Assembly: GCA_964506935.1 (NCBI GenBank)
Contig: CAZDOD010000077.1
Span: forward strand, 1 to 12,642
Direction: 5' to 3'
Source: CAZDOD01 sp964506935
GTDB taxonomy: Bacteria; Desulfobacterota; Zymogenia; Zymogenales; Zymogenaceae
DNA length: 12,642 nucleotides
Shown here: positions 1-6,746 of the stretch, in pieces
How the letters are laid out: each line of letters begins with the position of its first letter
How positions within the stretch are numbered: position 1 is the first letter of the stretch
The notes under the pieces: generated by a model
Told to the model about the DNA's origin: nothing
The model's input: the letters and a program-made list of their open reading frames with translations, nothing else
The model's database searches: none
Translations under genes and position numbers: made by a program

Positions 1-957
1 CTTACCGGCGGTTTTCCAGAGTCCGTCCCGACAAACGGCATCGGCCAGCAGTGCCCCTCCGGCATGGCTGCAACCGAACACGCCGCCCGCGCCATCATGT
101 GCGGCGAGGGCGATATCTACATCGCATCAGGCGTTGAGGACATGCAGCACGTCCCGATGGCATTCGCCATCGATTTTCCACCGCGCCTTCTCGAAAGATA
201 CAGCATGGCCGATATCCCGATGGGCGCAACGGCGGAAAAGGTGGCCGCACAGTACAAGGTCGCAAGAAAAGACATGGAAAACATGGCGCTCTGGAGCCAC
301 AAGAGGGCCTGGGAGGCGACACAGGCAGGCAAATTCAAAAACGAGATCATCCCGATCGAGGGTGAAAAGGAGGACGGATCGAAGTTTATGGTCGATAGAG
401 ACCAGTGGGTGAGGGAGAGCATCTCGATGGAGAAGATGGCCGAGATGCAGTCCCCCTTCAAGGAGGGTGGTTTGGTAACCGCCGCAACCTCTTCGCCCCT
501 CACCACCGGCGCGGCCGCCCTCCTCCTTATGGAGAGGGGAAAGGCCGACAAGCTCGGGTTTTCTTATCACCTCAAGTATGAGGCCGGCGTCATGGCGGGA
601 TGCGACCCGACCGTGATGGGTATAGGGCCGATCTTTGCCGCAAAAAAGCTCCTCGAAAGGACAAAACTCACCGTCAAGGACATAGGCGTCTGGGAGCTCA
701 ACGAGGCCTTCGGGAGCCAGTCACTGGCCGTCCTGCGCGATCTGGGAATCGCAGAGAACGCCCCATTCGACAATGTCAACGTCTGGGGTGGGGCGCTTGC
801 ACTAGGCCACCCGCTGGGTGAGTCGGGCGTCAGGGTCATCGTTACCCTGAACAACATCATGAAGACCGACTTTGCCGATTCCAAATACGGAGTTGCAATG
901 CTCTGCGGCGGCTTCGGTAATGCAAACGCATCCCTGTGGAGAAACATAAAAAAATAA
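1..957 (+). CDS. Thiolase (acetyl-CoA acyltransferase family), 5' truncated by window edge
   Basis: The reading frame is open from base 1, so the N-terminus lies outside the window. Seen: the nucleophilic Cys codon at 52-54 in a CPSG motif, followed by GEGDIYIASGVEDM, which matches the thiolase segment after the active Cys; NEAFGSQ near 700-720; the catalytic His in GHPLGESG (808-810); and the second catalytic Cys in CGGFGN (904-906), which fits the CxGxG pattern. All thiolase catalytic elements are therefore present. The family cleaves 3-ketoacyl-CoA with CoA or runs the reverse Claisen condensation, in the cytoplasm. The substrate chain length cannot be read from the sequence. A methionine at 64 is internal and cannot be the start, because the active Cys lies before it. 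The gene ends about 10 nt before a hairpin. No + strand partner is visible downstream, so it is probably the last gene of an operon that lies to the left. Confidence 0.93.
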   Translation, partial: LTGGFPESVPTNGIGQQCPSGMAATEHAARAIMCGEGDIYIASGVEDMQHVPMAFAIDFPPRLLERYSMADIPMGATAEKVAAQYKVARKDMENMALWSHKRAWEATQAGKFKNEIIPIEGEKEDGSKFMVDRDQWVRESISMEKMAEMQSPFKEGGLVTAATSSPLTTGAAALLLMERGKADKLGFSYHLKYEAGVMAGCDPTVMGIGPIFAAKKLLERTKLTVKDIGVWELNEAFGSQSLAVLRDLGIAENAPFDNVNVWGGALALGHPLGESGVRVIVTLNNIMKTDFADSKYGVAMLCGGFGNANASLWRNIKK

Positions 958-966
958 TCCAAAAAA

Positions 967-1000
967 ATCCCGGGGGTTGCCATTGAGCAACCTCCGGGAT
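967..1000 (-). terminator. Intrinsic terminator for the SGNH hydrolase, between convergent genes
   Basis: A 14-position stem (967-980 with 987-1000) with one G-U type pair and a 6-nt loop. On the + strand it is preceded by seven A (961-967), which become a U-tract after the hairpin on the - strand. It therefore best serves the leftward gene at 1054-1920. The + side has no T run, so any stop for the thiolase transcript would be weaker. Confidence 0.8.
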
Positions 1001-1053
1001 CGTTACATCCAAATATCTCCAGAAAGACTCACTCGATCAATCTATCCGGGATA

Positions 1054-1920
1054 TCAGTTTCCCGTAACAAAGCCGTAAATCATGTCGGCCACCATTTCCG
1101 CCCCCATGCGGTTTAGGTGCAGAAAATCCGTGACGAGCAAAAGGCCGTTTGCCGAAGAGATATCGTCAAAGCTTTTTCCGAAGACGAAGTGATACAAAAT
1201 CCCCTTATACATGATGTACGTCGGGTCGTCCTTGTCAAATGAGATGCCGGGTTCGTGGGCGCTGGCTATCAGAAATTCGGCCATCTCTTCGTGGAGGGGT
1301 AGATATGTGAGTCTTTCTCTCTTTGCCGTATCTTTTATTATCCCGCTGTATTCGGTCGTTCTGTCATAGGCGAGACTATCAATATCTTCACCGATCGGTG
1401 GAAGCGAAAGGAGGGCGATCTTTGCATCCGTCTCGGCCTTAAGTACATCGCAGACGGCGGTTAGATTCTCCTCGTACCACTCCTTTGTCGGCATCTGGGG
1501 GAGGGCCATCTCCTCCATATATTGTTTCCCCTTCTTTTCCGACAACGAGCCGTTGGCGTCGTTCGTGCCGATAAGTATGGTGATGTAGTCGGGGTCGCAC
1601 ATGATCACCTCGTCTATGCGCTGAAGCACGTTGTAGGCGAGCTCGCTGTTTATCCCGGCGTTTACAACGTCGATTCCCCGATCGGCAAGCTTCTCGGATA
1701 GGATATCCACATAGTTTTCGCTCACCCGGCCGTGGGTTATTGAATCGCCGATGCATACAAGCACTTTGTTTTCTGATCCCGGTTTTACCTCTTCAAGATA
1801 ATACGATGGATTATTATCCGGCTCCTTCTGGGCCTTGTTGTAGACTACGATATAGAGTGCCGAAATGAATAAGACGATTACAGCAATTGTAATGCTCAAA
1901 GCGACAAGAAATTTTTTCAT
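1054..1920 (-). CDS. Membrane-anchored SGNH/GDSL-type hydrolase
   Basis: 288 residues. Residues 1-27 are a basic start plus one long hydrophobic stretch (MKKFLVALSITIAVIVLF...), a signal anchor or uncleaved signal peptide that would place the rest outside the membrane. There is no lipobox Cys. SGNH blocks: block I IGDSITHG with nucleophile Ser60; block II NAGI with Gly89; block III IGTND with Asn120; block V DFLH with Asp265 and His268. The family comprises esterases and acyl hydrolases acting on lipids or acylated carbohydrates; the substrate is not predictable here. The start is supported by AGGAGG about 8 nt upstream. A promoter (TTGCAA-17-GATAAT) lies 37-65 nt upstream and a strong hairpin follows the gene, so it is probably transcribed alone. 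Confidence 0.88.
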   Translation of the reverse strand: MKKFLVALSITIAVIVLFISALYIVVYNKAQKEPDNNPSYYLEEVKPGSENKVLVCIGDSITHGRVSENYVDILSEKLADRGIDVVNAGINSELAYNVLQRIDEVIMCDPDYITILIGTNDANGSLSEKKGKQYMEEMALPQMPTKEWYEENLTAVCDVLKAETDAKIALLSLPPIGEDIDSLAYDRTTEYSGIIKDTAKRERLTYLPLHEEMAEFLIASAHEPGISFDKDDPTYIMYKGILYHFVFGKSFDDISSANGLLLVTDFLHLNRMGAEMVADMIYGFVTGN

Positions 1921-1956
1921 CTGTTCCTCCTGATTTTTTTATTGGTCGAGGCGCCC

Positions 1957-1985
1957 ATTATCCTCAAAATGATTTCAAATTGCAA
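1957..1985 (-). promoter_or_regulatory. Predicted sigma70 promoter for the SGNH hydrolase
   Basis: On the - strand: TTGCAA (1980-1985), a 17-nt spacer, then GATAAT (1957-1962). Transcription would start near 1950, giving a leader of about 30 nt with AGGAGG before the ATG at 1920. Confidence 0.6.
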
Positions 1986-2030
1986 TACACTTTTCGATTA
2001 ATTCTATTGATCGGATTTTTATATCAATTT

Positions 2031-2060
2031 TTAACACAAAAAGGGAAGGTGTGGTATTAT
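2031..2060 (+). promoter_or_regulatory. Predicted extended -10 promoter for the small unknown gene
   Basis: TTAACA (2031-2036), an 18-nt spacer, then TATTAT (2055-2060) preceded by TGG, an extended -10. The predicted start near 2067 leaves about 20 nt of leader containing GGAGAGGAAGAG before the ATG at 2088. This rules against the in-frame ATG at 1980, which lies upstream of the promoter. Confidence 0.6.
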
Positions 2061-2087
2061 AAGAGCTATATTTCTGGAGAGGAAGAG

Positions 2088-2450
2088 ATGAAAACGAAAG
2101 AGGATGTAGCTGAAAAACTGAAGGAACTCCTAAAGGAACATAAGAGGGTAAAAGATGCGGGCGACCAAAAGGAGGCGGTGCTCATCGAGGGCGGTATCCT
2201 TTTATTGAGTTGGGTGCTCGAAGTCGAAAAGGGCGCCGTCCGCGGGGAGGGTCTTATGGGTATTGAAGACGAAGATTCAAAGAGAGAGCTTGCAGAATTT
2301 TTGATAGTAGAAAATGAGGACAAGCCGAGAAGGGAATTCAGCAGAGTCGTATTCAAAGAAAACACAGACAGTATTAAGGTCTACCCCGACAGGATTATCA
2401 TAAAGGTTGGGGTGGAGGGTTCTCGGAGACCCAAGGACGAAAAAAATTAA
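2088..2450 (+). CDS. Small hypothetical protein, 120 residues
   Basis: Not recognised. The frame is open from an earlier ATG at 1980, but the ATG at 2088 is chosen: it has a purine-rich Shine-Dalgarno just upstream and a good promoter ends at 2060. The extra N-terminal stretch would also be translated promoter and leader. The protein is soluble and highly charged. It has an amphipathic Lys/Glu-rich helix (residues 1-25), a short hydrophobic helix (about 32-43, EGGILLLSWVLEV), an acidic middle, and probable beta strands near the end (SIKVYPDRIIIKVGV). No signal peptide, metal site or HTH is seen. It is monocistronic, and the gene on its right runs toward it on the other strand. No function is proposed. 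Confidence 0.65.
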   Translation: MKTKEDVAEKLKELLKEHKRVKDAGDQKEAVLIEGGILLLSWVLEVEKGAVRGEGLMGIEDEDSKRELAEFLIVENEDKPRREFSRVVFKENTDSIKVYPDRIIIKVGVEGSRRPKDEKN

Positions 2451-2528
2451 ATCTCTTTTACAAGATATCAAAGAAGCTTTTTAAAAAAGGGGAGATAGGC
2501 GAATGTAAAATTTCATTTATATGCTTTT

Positions 2529-2870
2529 TCATGCCCTAAAACGGAGTGCCTTACATTTCGGGCACCACAAACACTCCAACCTCAGTTTTATATATTCGTC
2601 TTTTTTATCATCAAAAATATTTTCTGCATTTTTAAGTAAATCCGTCGCGACGTCGATATCGATATCTTTTGAATTTTCGGGGCTTATGACAATGTTCAAA
2701 TACCTCATACTTTCATGGCATTCGGGACAGTTTTCATCTGCCTTCTGGGTGAAACCCTCAACACTCTCGATTATCCACTTCCCCTTTATCATACTATTAA
2801 AAAGACTCCCTCTGAAAATACTACTTTTTAAAATATCGCAAACGGAGATATCCTTTGTCTTTTGGCCCAA
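2529..2870 (-). CDS. Small protein with two CxxC motifs (possible split zinc ribbon)
   Basis: 113 residues from a TTG start. CPEC at residues 48-51 and CPKC at 103-106, with another Cys at 100, could bind one zinc between two knuckles. The segment between is acidic and probably helical (DIDIDVATDLLKNAENIFDD). Such ribbons are common in small bacterial proteins of unknown role. The TTG is preceded by AAGAAGG at 5 nt. An ATG at codon 27 (2792), with GGGAG farther upstream, is the alternative start and keeps both CxxC motifs. The frame is the same as that of the upstream pentapeptide gene: only its TGA (2883-2885) and four codons separate the two, so they are almost certainly co-transcribed. No T-tract hairpin is evident after the stop. 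Confidence 0.6.
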   Translation of the reverse strand: MGQKTKDISVCDILKSSIFRGSLFNSMIKGKWIIESVEGFTQKADENCPECHESMRYLNIVISPENSKDIDIDVATDLLKNAENIFDDKKDEYIKLRLECLWCPKCKALRFRA

Positions 2871-2882
2871 AAGAGCCTTCTT

Positions 2883-4964
2883 TCAGTCACTCCTCTTGAA
2901 TTTCCGATTCATAGAGACAAGGAAGAGCCATAGAAGGATAATGGCGATTATCGCCTCGATCGTAAGGATGAGCGGGGCCCATTCGGAATCCGCGATCACG
3001 TATGACGTCTTGACCCTCGATTTTGTAAAGACCTTGAGATTCACAGACAGCGCCTTGAGGTAGTCGTTTCGAAAATCATGGCTTATTATGACATCGGGTG
3101 AAAAATTATGATATTTTATAAGGCCTCCCCTTTCTACGATATTATCAGGACTCAAGACGATGATGGCCGAGCAATCCGGGTTGGAGATAATTTTCCCCGA
3201 GCTCTCAAGGCCCACTATGACCTTTGAGGTATTTTCGGGAACCATCCCCAGAGAGAGGTTGACGAAGCCTGAGATCAGTATCAAGAGGATAAGCCAGCCC
3301 AATGCAAAGAATGGGCGTTCACCGTAAAGTGAAAAAAGCCTATAAAACCAGAGCGCCATCCTGATCCTCGGCTTTTCCGCCGCCTGTCGTCTCCTCATCT
3401 CCATTTGACCGGCGAAAAAATCCCCCGCCTCATGATATCTATTTGAATTCTCGTAGTTAAAAAGGAGCTGGTTATAAAGCTGATACACCCCTCCGTGATT
3501 TTTCTCCCTCTTGGCCGCCGCGATCTTCACCTTGGAGATGAGTCTTGAGTAAAGTGCTTTTAACGAGACTCCTGATCTATATCGCCCCGAATTTCCTTTC
3601 GGCTTTAAAAAGAGGAACCCCTTTAAGATAAACTCCCATATCCTCAGGCGGTAAAAGAGCCTCTCGAGATACCTGATAATCCTACCCTTCTCCTGAAACA
3701 GCTCGTCTGATATCTTTACCCTCCCGAAAAATATCGAGGAGTCATACTTCCTGTTTTTCCAGCTTACGTCCTTAAAATTAACCTTCGAGAGGTCAGTCCC
3801 TAAGAAGCGGCAAAGTGAAAGGTCAACATCATCAAAGGTCACATTTTCAGGATTCTCAAAAAATACATTCCTGAAGTCGGCCGCTACTCCTTCATAGAAT
3901 GTCCTTCCGGAGAACTCGACTTTTGTCTCGCCTGCGAACTGCGCTCCCATAAAATCTACCCCGCCCTCGTTTGAGAACCGGGCGCCCATAAAGTCGACGC
4001 CTGTATGACCGAAGAATCTCGCCTTTGAGAAATTGGCTGCGCCCAAACCCTCAAATTTCGCCTCGCTGAAGTTATCCCTCCCCCTTCCGGTGAACTGCGC
4101 GAGTGAGAAGTTGGCTCCGCCGTCGCCAGAGAACTTGGCGCCGGCGAAGTTGACCCCGCCTTTACCGGTAAACTGGGCGAGCGAGAAATTCGCCCCACCC
4201 TTCCCTGAAAATACGGCTGTGCCGAAGTCCGCCGCCCCGTTCGCCGTAAACTGCACGAGCGAGAAGTTGGCCTCCCCATCCCCCGAAAATTTGGCTCCGT
4301 TGAAGTTTACGCCCTTCCCAGAAAACTCGGCGAAATGAAAGTCAACCATCCCGTCGCAGACGAACTCGGAGAGCTTGAAATCTGTGCCGCCCCTTGCCTG
4401 AAGCTTTGCCCACGTGAAATCCACGCCTCCCTTCCCTGAAAAGAGTGTGCGGGAAAAGTTGGTCTGGCCCTTTCCCGAAAAGGTCGTCATCCGAAAATTT
4501 GCCCCATTGGGCCCGGAAAATCTCGCCCCCATAAAGTCCGCCCCACCGTCTCCAGAAAAACTCGCGCCGCCGAAGACCGCGCCGGAAAAAAATCTTGCCT
4601 CAATGAAGTTGGCGCCTCCGTCTCCCTTAAATTCGGCACCCGAAAAATCGGCCAGACAAAAAAACTGGGCCCTGAAAAAGACGGAATCTAGAAATATCAA
4701 GGACCCCGCTTTCCCCTTAAGTTTCGAGAGATCTAATCCCTTTGGAAATATAAATCCGGGGAAGATATGTCGGGATGTCCCCGATTTTAAAATTCCCGCG
4801 AAGTTTTTTAAAAAAACTTCCGAGTCCTTGTCCTTTTTGTCGCTATGGAAGATGCAGTAGGATTTACCCTGGTCGGTCTTTTTATCCCACTTTTTGTGGG
4901 GGCACCGATAGAATATACTTTTCCCTTCTTTGAGGTCAAAATAGGAAACTTCGTAATCACACAT
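2883..4964 (-). CDS. Pentapeptide-repeat membrane protein with 13-residue repeats
   Basis: 693 residues. N-terminal Cys/His cluster: Cys2, Cys21-Pro-His23, Cys37-Ile-Phe-His40. The CIFH form recurs in pentapeptide-repeat proteins and may bind metal. Residues 105-361 hold about 20 tandem units of the form A(N/D)FxxAxFxGxGG, i.e. two phenylalanine-type pentapeptides plus a 3-residue glycine-rich insert. Ordinary pentapeptides continue to about 400 (DVDLSLCRFLGTDLSKVNF). A basic, helix-rich linker with YNQLLFNYENSNRYHEAGDFF and WFYRLFSLYGERP follows, then a membrane segment at about 551-573, an extracytoplasmic or loop region, a second membrane segment at about 663-684, and a basic tail (NRKFKRSD). 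The linker and two-helix end are a known arrangement in this family, whose function is unknown. The repeats should form a beta-solenoid. The ATG is close to a predicted promoter, with a modest AGGAAA upstream. Confidence 0.85.
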   Translation of the reverse strand: MCDYEVSYFDLKEGKSIFYRCPHKKWDKKTDQGKSYCIFHSDKKDKDSEVFLKNFAGILKSGTSRHIFPGFIFPKGLDLSKLKGKAGSLIFLDSVFFRAQFFCLADFSGAEFKGDGGANFIEARFFSGAVFGGASFSGDGGADFMGARFSGPNGANFRMTTFSGKGQTNFSRTLFSGKGGVDFTWAKLQARGGTDFKLSEFVCDGMVDFHFAEFSGKGVNFNGAKFSGDGEANFSLVQFTANGAADFGTAVFSGKGGANFSLAQFTGKGGVNFAGAKFSGDGGANFSLAQFTGRGRDNFSEAKFEGLGAANFSKARFFGHTGVDFMGARFSNEGGVDFMGAQFAGETKVEFSGRTFYEGVAADFRNVFFENPENVTFDDVDLSLCRFLGTDLSKVNFKDVSWKNRKYDSSIFFGRVKISDELFQEKGRIIRYLERLFYRLRIWEFILKGFLFLKPKGNSGRYRSGVSLKALYSRLISKVKIAAAKREKNHGGVYQLYNQLLFNYENSNRYHEAGDFFAGQMEMRRRQAAEKPRIRMALWFYRLFSLYGERPFFALGWLILLILISGFVNLSLGMVPENTSKVIVGLESSGKIISNPDCSAIIVLSPDNIVERGGLIKYHNFSPDVIISHDFRNDYLKALSVNLKVFTKSRVKTSYVIADSEWAPLILTIEAIIAIILLWLFLVSMNRKFKRSD
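3882..4652 (-). repeat. In-frame 39-bp tandem repeats encoding 13-residue solenoid units
   Basis: About 20 consecutive units encode residues 105-361 of the pentapeptide protein; 18 are exactly 13 codons, one is 11 and one is 12. In each unit two Phe sit five residues apart (pentapeptide spacing), with small residues two before each Phe, followed by a turn such as GKGG or GDGG. The DNA units are similar but diverged, most alike around 4080-4300, consistent with old duplication plus selection on the protein. Confidence 0.85.
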
Positions 4965-4984
4965 AGTATGATTTTCCTATAATA

Positions 4985-5012
4985 TTTATATAATAGCTCT
5001 ATAAAATCTCAA
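4985..5012 (-). promoter_or_regulatory. Predicted promoter for the pentapeptide / CxxC gene pair
   Basis: On the - strand: TTGAGA (5007-5012), a 16-nt spacer, then TATAAA (4985-4990). The predicted start is near 4978, leaving a short leader of about 14 nt. The region is very AT-rich, so chance matches are likely. Confidence 0.4.
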
Positions 5013-5141
5013 GATGGCCTAGACTATTATAAAAAAGGTGAAAGTCACAATCTGATTTTAGCAGAAGAAACGCATATTTACCAGAAAAATAGAGGATTTT
5101 ATCTTTAGATATGAGGTACTTATTTTACAATAAGATAGAAA

Positions 5142-5246
5142 TATAATAAAATGAGTGAAAAGCTTTCAATTTCTTAGGGGGCATTCAGTATCTCAAAGGC
5201 GATATCAATAGCCTTTCCAAATCTACTGAATACCCCCGGTTTTTTA
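5142..5246 (+). ncRNA. Candidate small RNA: -10 box, long hairpin and T6 tract
   Basis: Within the AT-rich 279-nt gap, TATAAT occurs at 5142-5147 without a convincing -35 box. A 61-nt nested hairpin follows at 5177-5237. Its outer stem is GGGGG (5177-5181), one mismatch, then ATTCAGTA (5183-5190), pairing with TACTGAAT (5224-5231) and CCCCC (5233-5237). Its inner stem is AAAGGC (5195-5200) with GCCTTT (5211-5216). GG and TTTTTT come directly after, which is an intrinsic terminator on the + strand. No + strand gene lies upstream, so the unit could be a short RNA of about 90 nt whose end is antisense to the portal stop codon. A nine-codon frame (ATG at 5151 to TAG at 5177) sits between box and hairpin. 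Alternatively this is only a terminator shielding the packaging genes. Confidence 0.35.
5177..5237. terminator. Large inverted repeat at the downstream end of the packaging genes
   Basis: A nested inverted repeat: 13 of 14 outer positions pair, plus a 6-bp inner stem. It lies 6 nt beyond the portal stop codon (TAA at 5244-5246). On the + strand it is followed by T6 and fits an intrinsic terminator. On the - strand, the portal direction, it is followed by TAAGAAATTG without a U-tract, so termination of the portal transcript is less certain. The hairpin itself is read directly; its role is inferred. Confidence 0.6.
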
Positions 5247-6482
5247 ATCTCCTTCCATCTCTTTTTGCATCTCTTTATCAAAACCGAGCTCCTTTAATGC
5301 CTCGCCGATATGATTGTGATCGGCAAGAAACTGGGCGCGTCTGAGGACATAGTCCGGATCCTCCCGATCAAGGGGCGGGAAACTTACTGTCAAACTAAAG
5401 GCGTCGGCGCCGTATTTTATCAGGAGATACTTTTCTATCAGCTCTTCAAAACCCCGTCTCAGATAAACTAGCTTTTTTTCGGTGTATCGTTTCAGCCCCT
5501 CGAGCAGCGTGTTTAGCGCCTTTGCCGAGGTATTTGAGCTCGCGATCTCCTCTTTTAGTTTTCTCGGAACCGACCCCAGTCGATAGAGGTGATCCAATGC
5601 ATCGTCAAGCTCCCTCTCAATCGATGAGAGGTCGACGTCCCCCCCAACTGCTTCGATCGGTATCGGTGAAAGTGCCCCCGGAGATATCTTGATCGCAGTC
5701 CCCGGCTCGACGTAACCCGCCTCCTTCGGCGCCCATACCCGAAAGCTATTGTATTTCGTGGCCCATGCCCTCTTGGTCAACGCCATATTTATATTCTGCT
5801 GTGGCTCGATAAGATCAGAAATCCCGGAGCGCCCGTAGGGGCTCCCCTCCACCTCCTCCCGGATTATCTTGACCACCGGAATGAATCCGAAGGAATGCCT
5901 CTCCTTTCCGATCTCATCTCCATCCTCGAAACGGCAGTAGGCCTTGTCGTCGATGACCTCCTTCATCTGTGCGGTTCTTACGCCTCCTCCCTCGATATCG
6001 AAGGTCTCTTCCCAGGAGAAGACGAATTTTTTGACATCGAGGTAGTTTTTTTCATCGACAACAACTTCGACATCCGTTGAATACATCTTCTGTACGCATA
6101 CCTCACCACCCCTGATGAATAGCTTCAAAAACAGTGTGCCGTAATTCTCCTGGGTAAGGTAATACCCGAAGACCGCCTCCCAGAATGTCCTTCCGCCGCC
6201 GAAATTTCTCGATCTCAGCCAGGCCGAGACCTCACGGGTCAAGCCCTTGTGAGGTTCTGTTTCTCCCTTTCTGGTTACAACCACATCAAAGGTGGCGGGC
6301 ATGAAGTTTATCCGGGTGTCCTGAATGACCCTGATGTCGTTCTGGAAATAGAAGTCGTTTATCGAGATCTGATCGTTCTTCGGCACATTTTCGGATACCC
6401 TCCTCCCCACAAATTGCCTGAAGATGGCTTCCTTCACACCGTTGTAAAAGTCCTGATAGCTTTTTAGATCTTCCCTTCGCAT
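5244..6482 (-). CDS. Phage portal protein (SPP1 gp6-like family)
   Basis: 412 residues. Recognised from the overall portal pattern: an N-terminal alpha/beta part (residues 1-150) with TFWEAVFGYYLTQENYGTLFL; the core motif GRSGISDLIEPQQNINMALT; then a long helical stem and crown region with SSIERELDDALDHLYRLGSVPRKL and TSAKALNTLLEGLKRYTEKK; and a C-terminus with FPPLDREDPDYVLRRAQFLAD. Portals form the dodecameric ring at one capsid vertex through which the terminase pumps DNA. The protein is somewhat shorter than the 503-residue SPP1 gp6, but its ends look natural. It follows the 67-residue gene by about 26 nt and is the last gene of the packaging cluster. No protease, scaffold or capsid gene follows, where most tailed phages have them. 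Confidence 0.87.
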   Translation of the reverse strand: MRREDLKSYQDFYNGVKEAIFRQFVGRRVSENVPKNDQISINDFYFQNDIRVIQDTRINFMPATFDVVVTRKGETEPHKGLTREVSAWLRSRNFGGGRTFWEAVFGYYLTQENYGTLFLKLFIRGGEVCVQKMYSTDVEVVVDEKNYLDVKKFVFSWEETFDIEGGGVRTAQMKEVIDDKAYCRFEDGDEIGKERHSFGFIPVVKIIREEVEGSPYGRSGISDLIEPQQNINMALTKRAWATKYNSFRVWAPKEAGYVEPGTAIKISPGALSPIPIEAVGGDVDLSSIERELDDALDHLYRLGSVPRKLKEEIASSNTSAKALNTLLEGLKRYTEKKLVYLRRGFEELIEKYLLIKYGADAFSLTVSFPPLDREDPDYVLRRAQFLADHNHIGEALKELGFDKEMQKEMEGD

Positions 6483-6508
6483 ATCTTTTTCCTCTCAACA
6501 AATTTTCA

Positions 6509-6712
6509 TTAAAGGGTGACTTCCTTCAAAAAATCCTTCTGCTCCACTTTTTTTTCCTTTCCCAACTGCACCCACCTTATCTCCCCGCCGGGAACGGCGA
6601 CACTCCTCCTCCCGGGCCTCTTAATGACCACAAAATCCCCAACGATCCTGATCTTTTTCGCATTCGGATAAGTCCTCGTCTCGCCGTCTTTGAATTTAAC
6701 CTTTGCAAGCAT
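6509..6712 (-). CDS. Small phage-cluster protein of unknown function, 67 residues
   Basis: The frame is open from a TTG at 6766 inside the terminase gene, but the ATG at 6712 is preferred: AAGGGG lies 8 nt upstream (6721-6726). The product is short and probably all-beta (LAKVKFKDGETRTYPNAKKI, then RIVGDFVVIKRPGRRSVAVP), with a basic middle and the motif GGEIRWVQLGKE near the end. It has no membrane segment or cysteines. It lies between the large terminase and portal genes, where some phages carry small accessory head or packaging proteins. I do not recognise the family. If the TTG start were used, it would overlap the terminase gene by 20 nt and add 18 residues. Confidence 0.6.
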   Translation of the reverse strand: MLAKVKFKDGETRTYPNAKKIRIVGDFVVIKRPGRRSVAVPGGEIRWVQLGKEKKVEQKDFLKEVTL

Positions 6713-6746
6713 ATTAAAATCCCCTTTTAAAAAATAATCTATAAAA

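Noticed and set aside
2451..2528. Hairpin after the small hypothetical gene (around AAAGAAGCTTTTT)
   Set aside because: The stem is only 4 bp and the surrounding region is AT-rich, so this is not distinguishable from chance.
2521..3063. 180-codon + strand frame opposite the CxxC gene and the end of the pentapeptide gene
   Set aside because: It overlaps two better-supported - strand genes. Its content is a low-complexity Ser/Phe/Leu-rich shadow, with no motif.
3882..4652. CRISPR-like appearance of regularly spaced similar segments
   Set aside because: The units are contiguous 39-bp coding repeats in one frame, without unique spacers between conserved direct repeats.
4033..4860. Two long + strand frames rich in Pro/Glu/Lys (4033-4338 and 4414-4860) across the pentapeptide gene
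   Set aside because: They are antisense readings of the 39-bp repeats; the repeated PENLAP-like pattern simply mirrors the 13-residue units. There is no Shine-Dalgarno or independent support.
5177..5237. Phage attachment site or insertion-sequence end
   Set aside because: The inverted repeat looks like an RNA hairpin with an adjacent T6. No integrase is present, and no matching copy was noticed at the other end of the packaging block near 8700.
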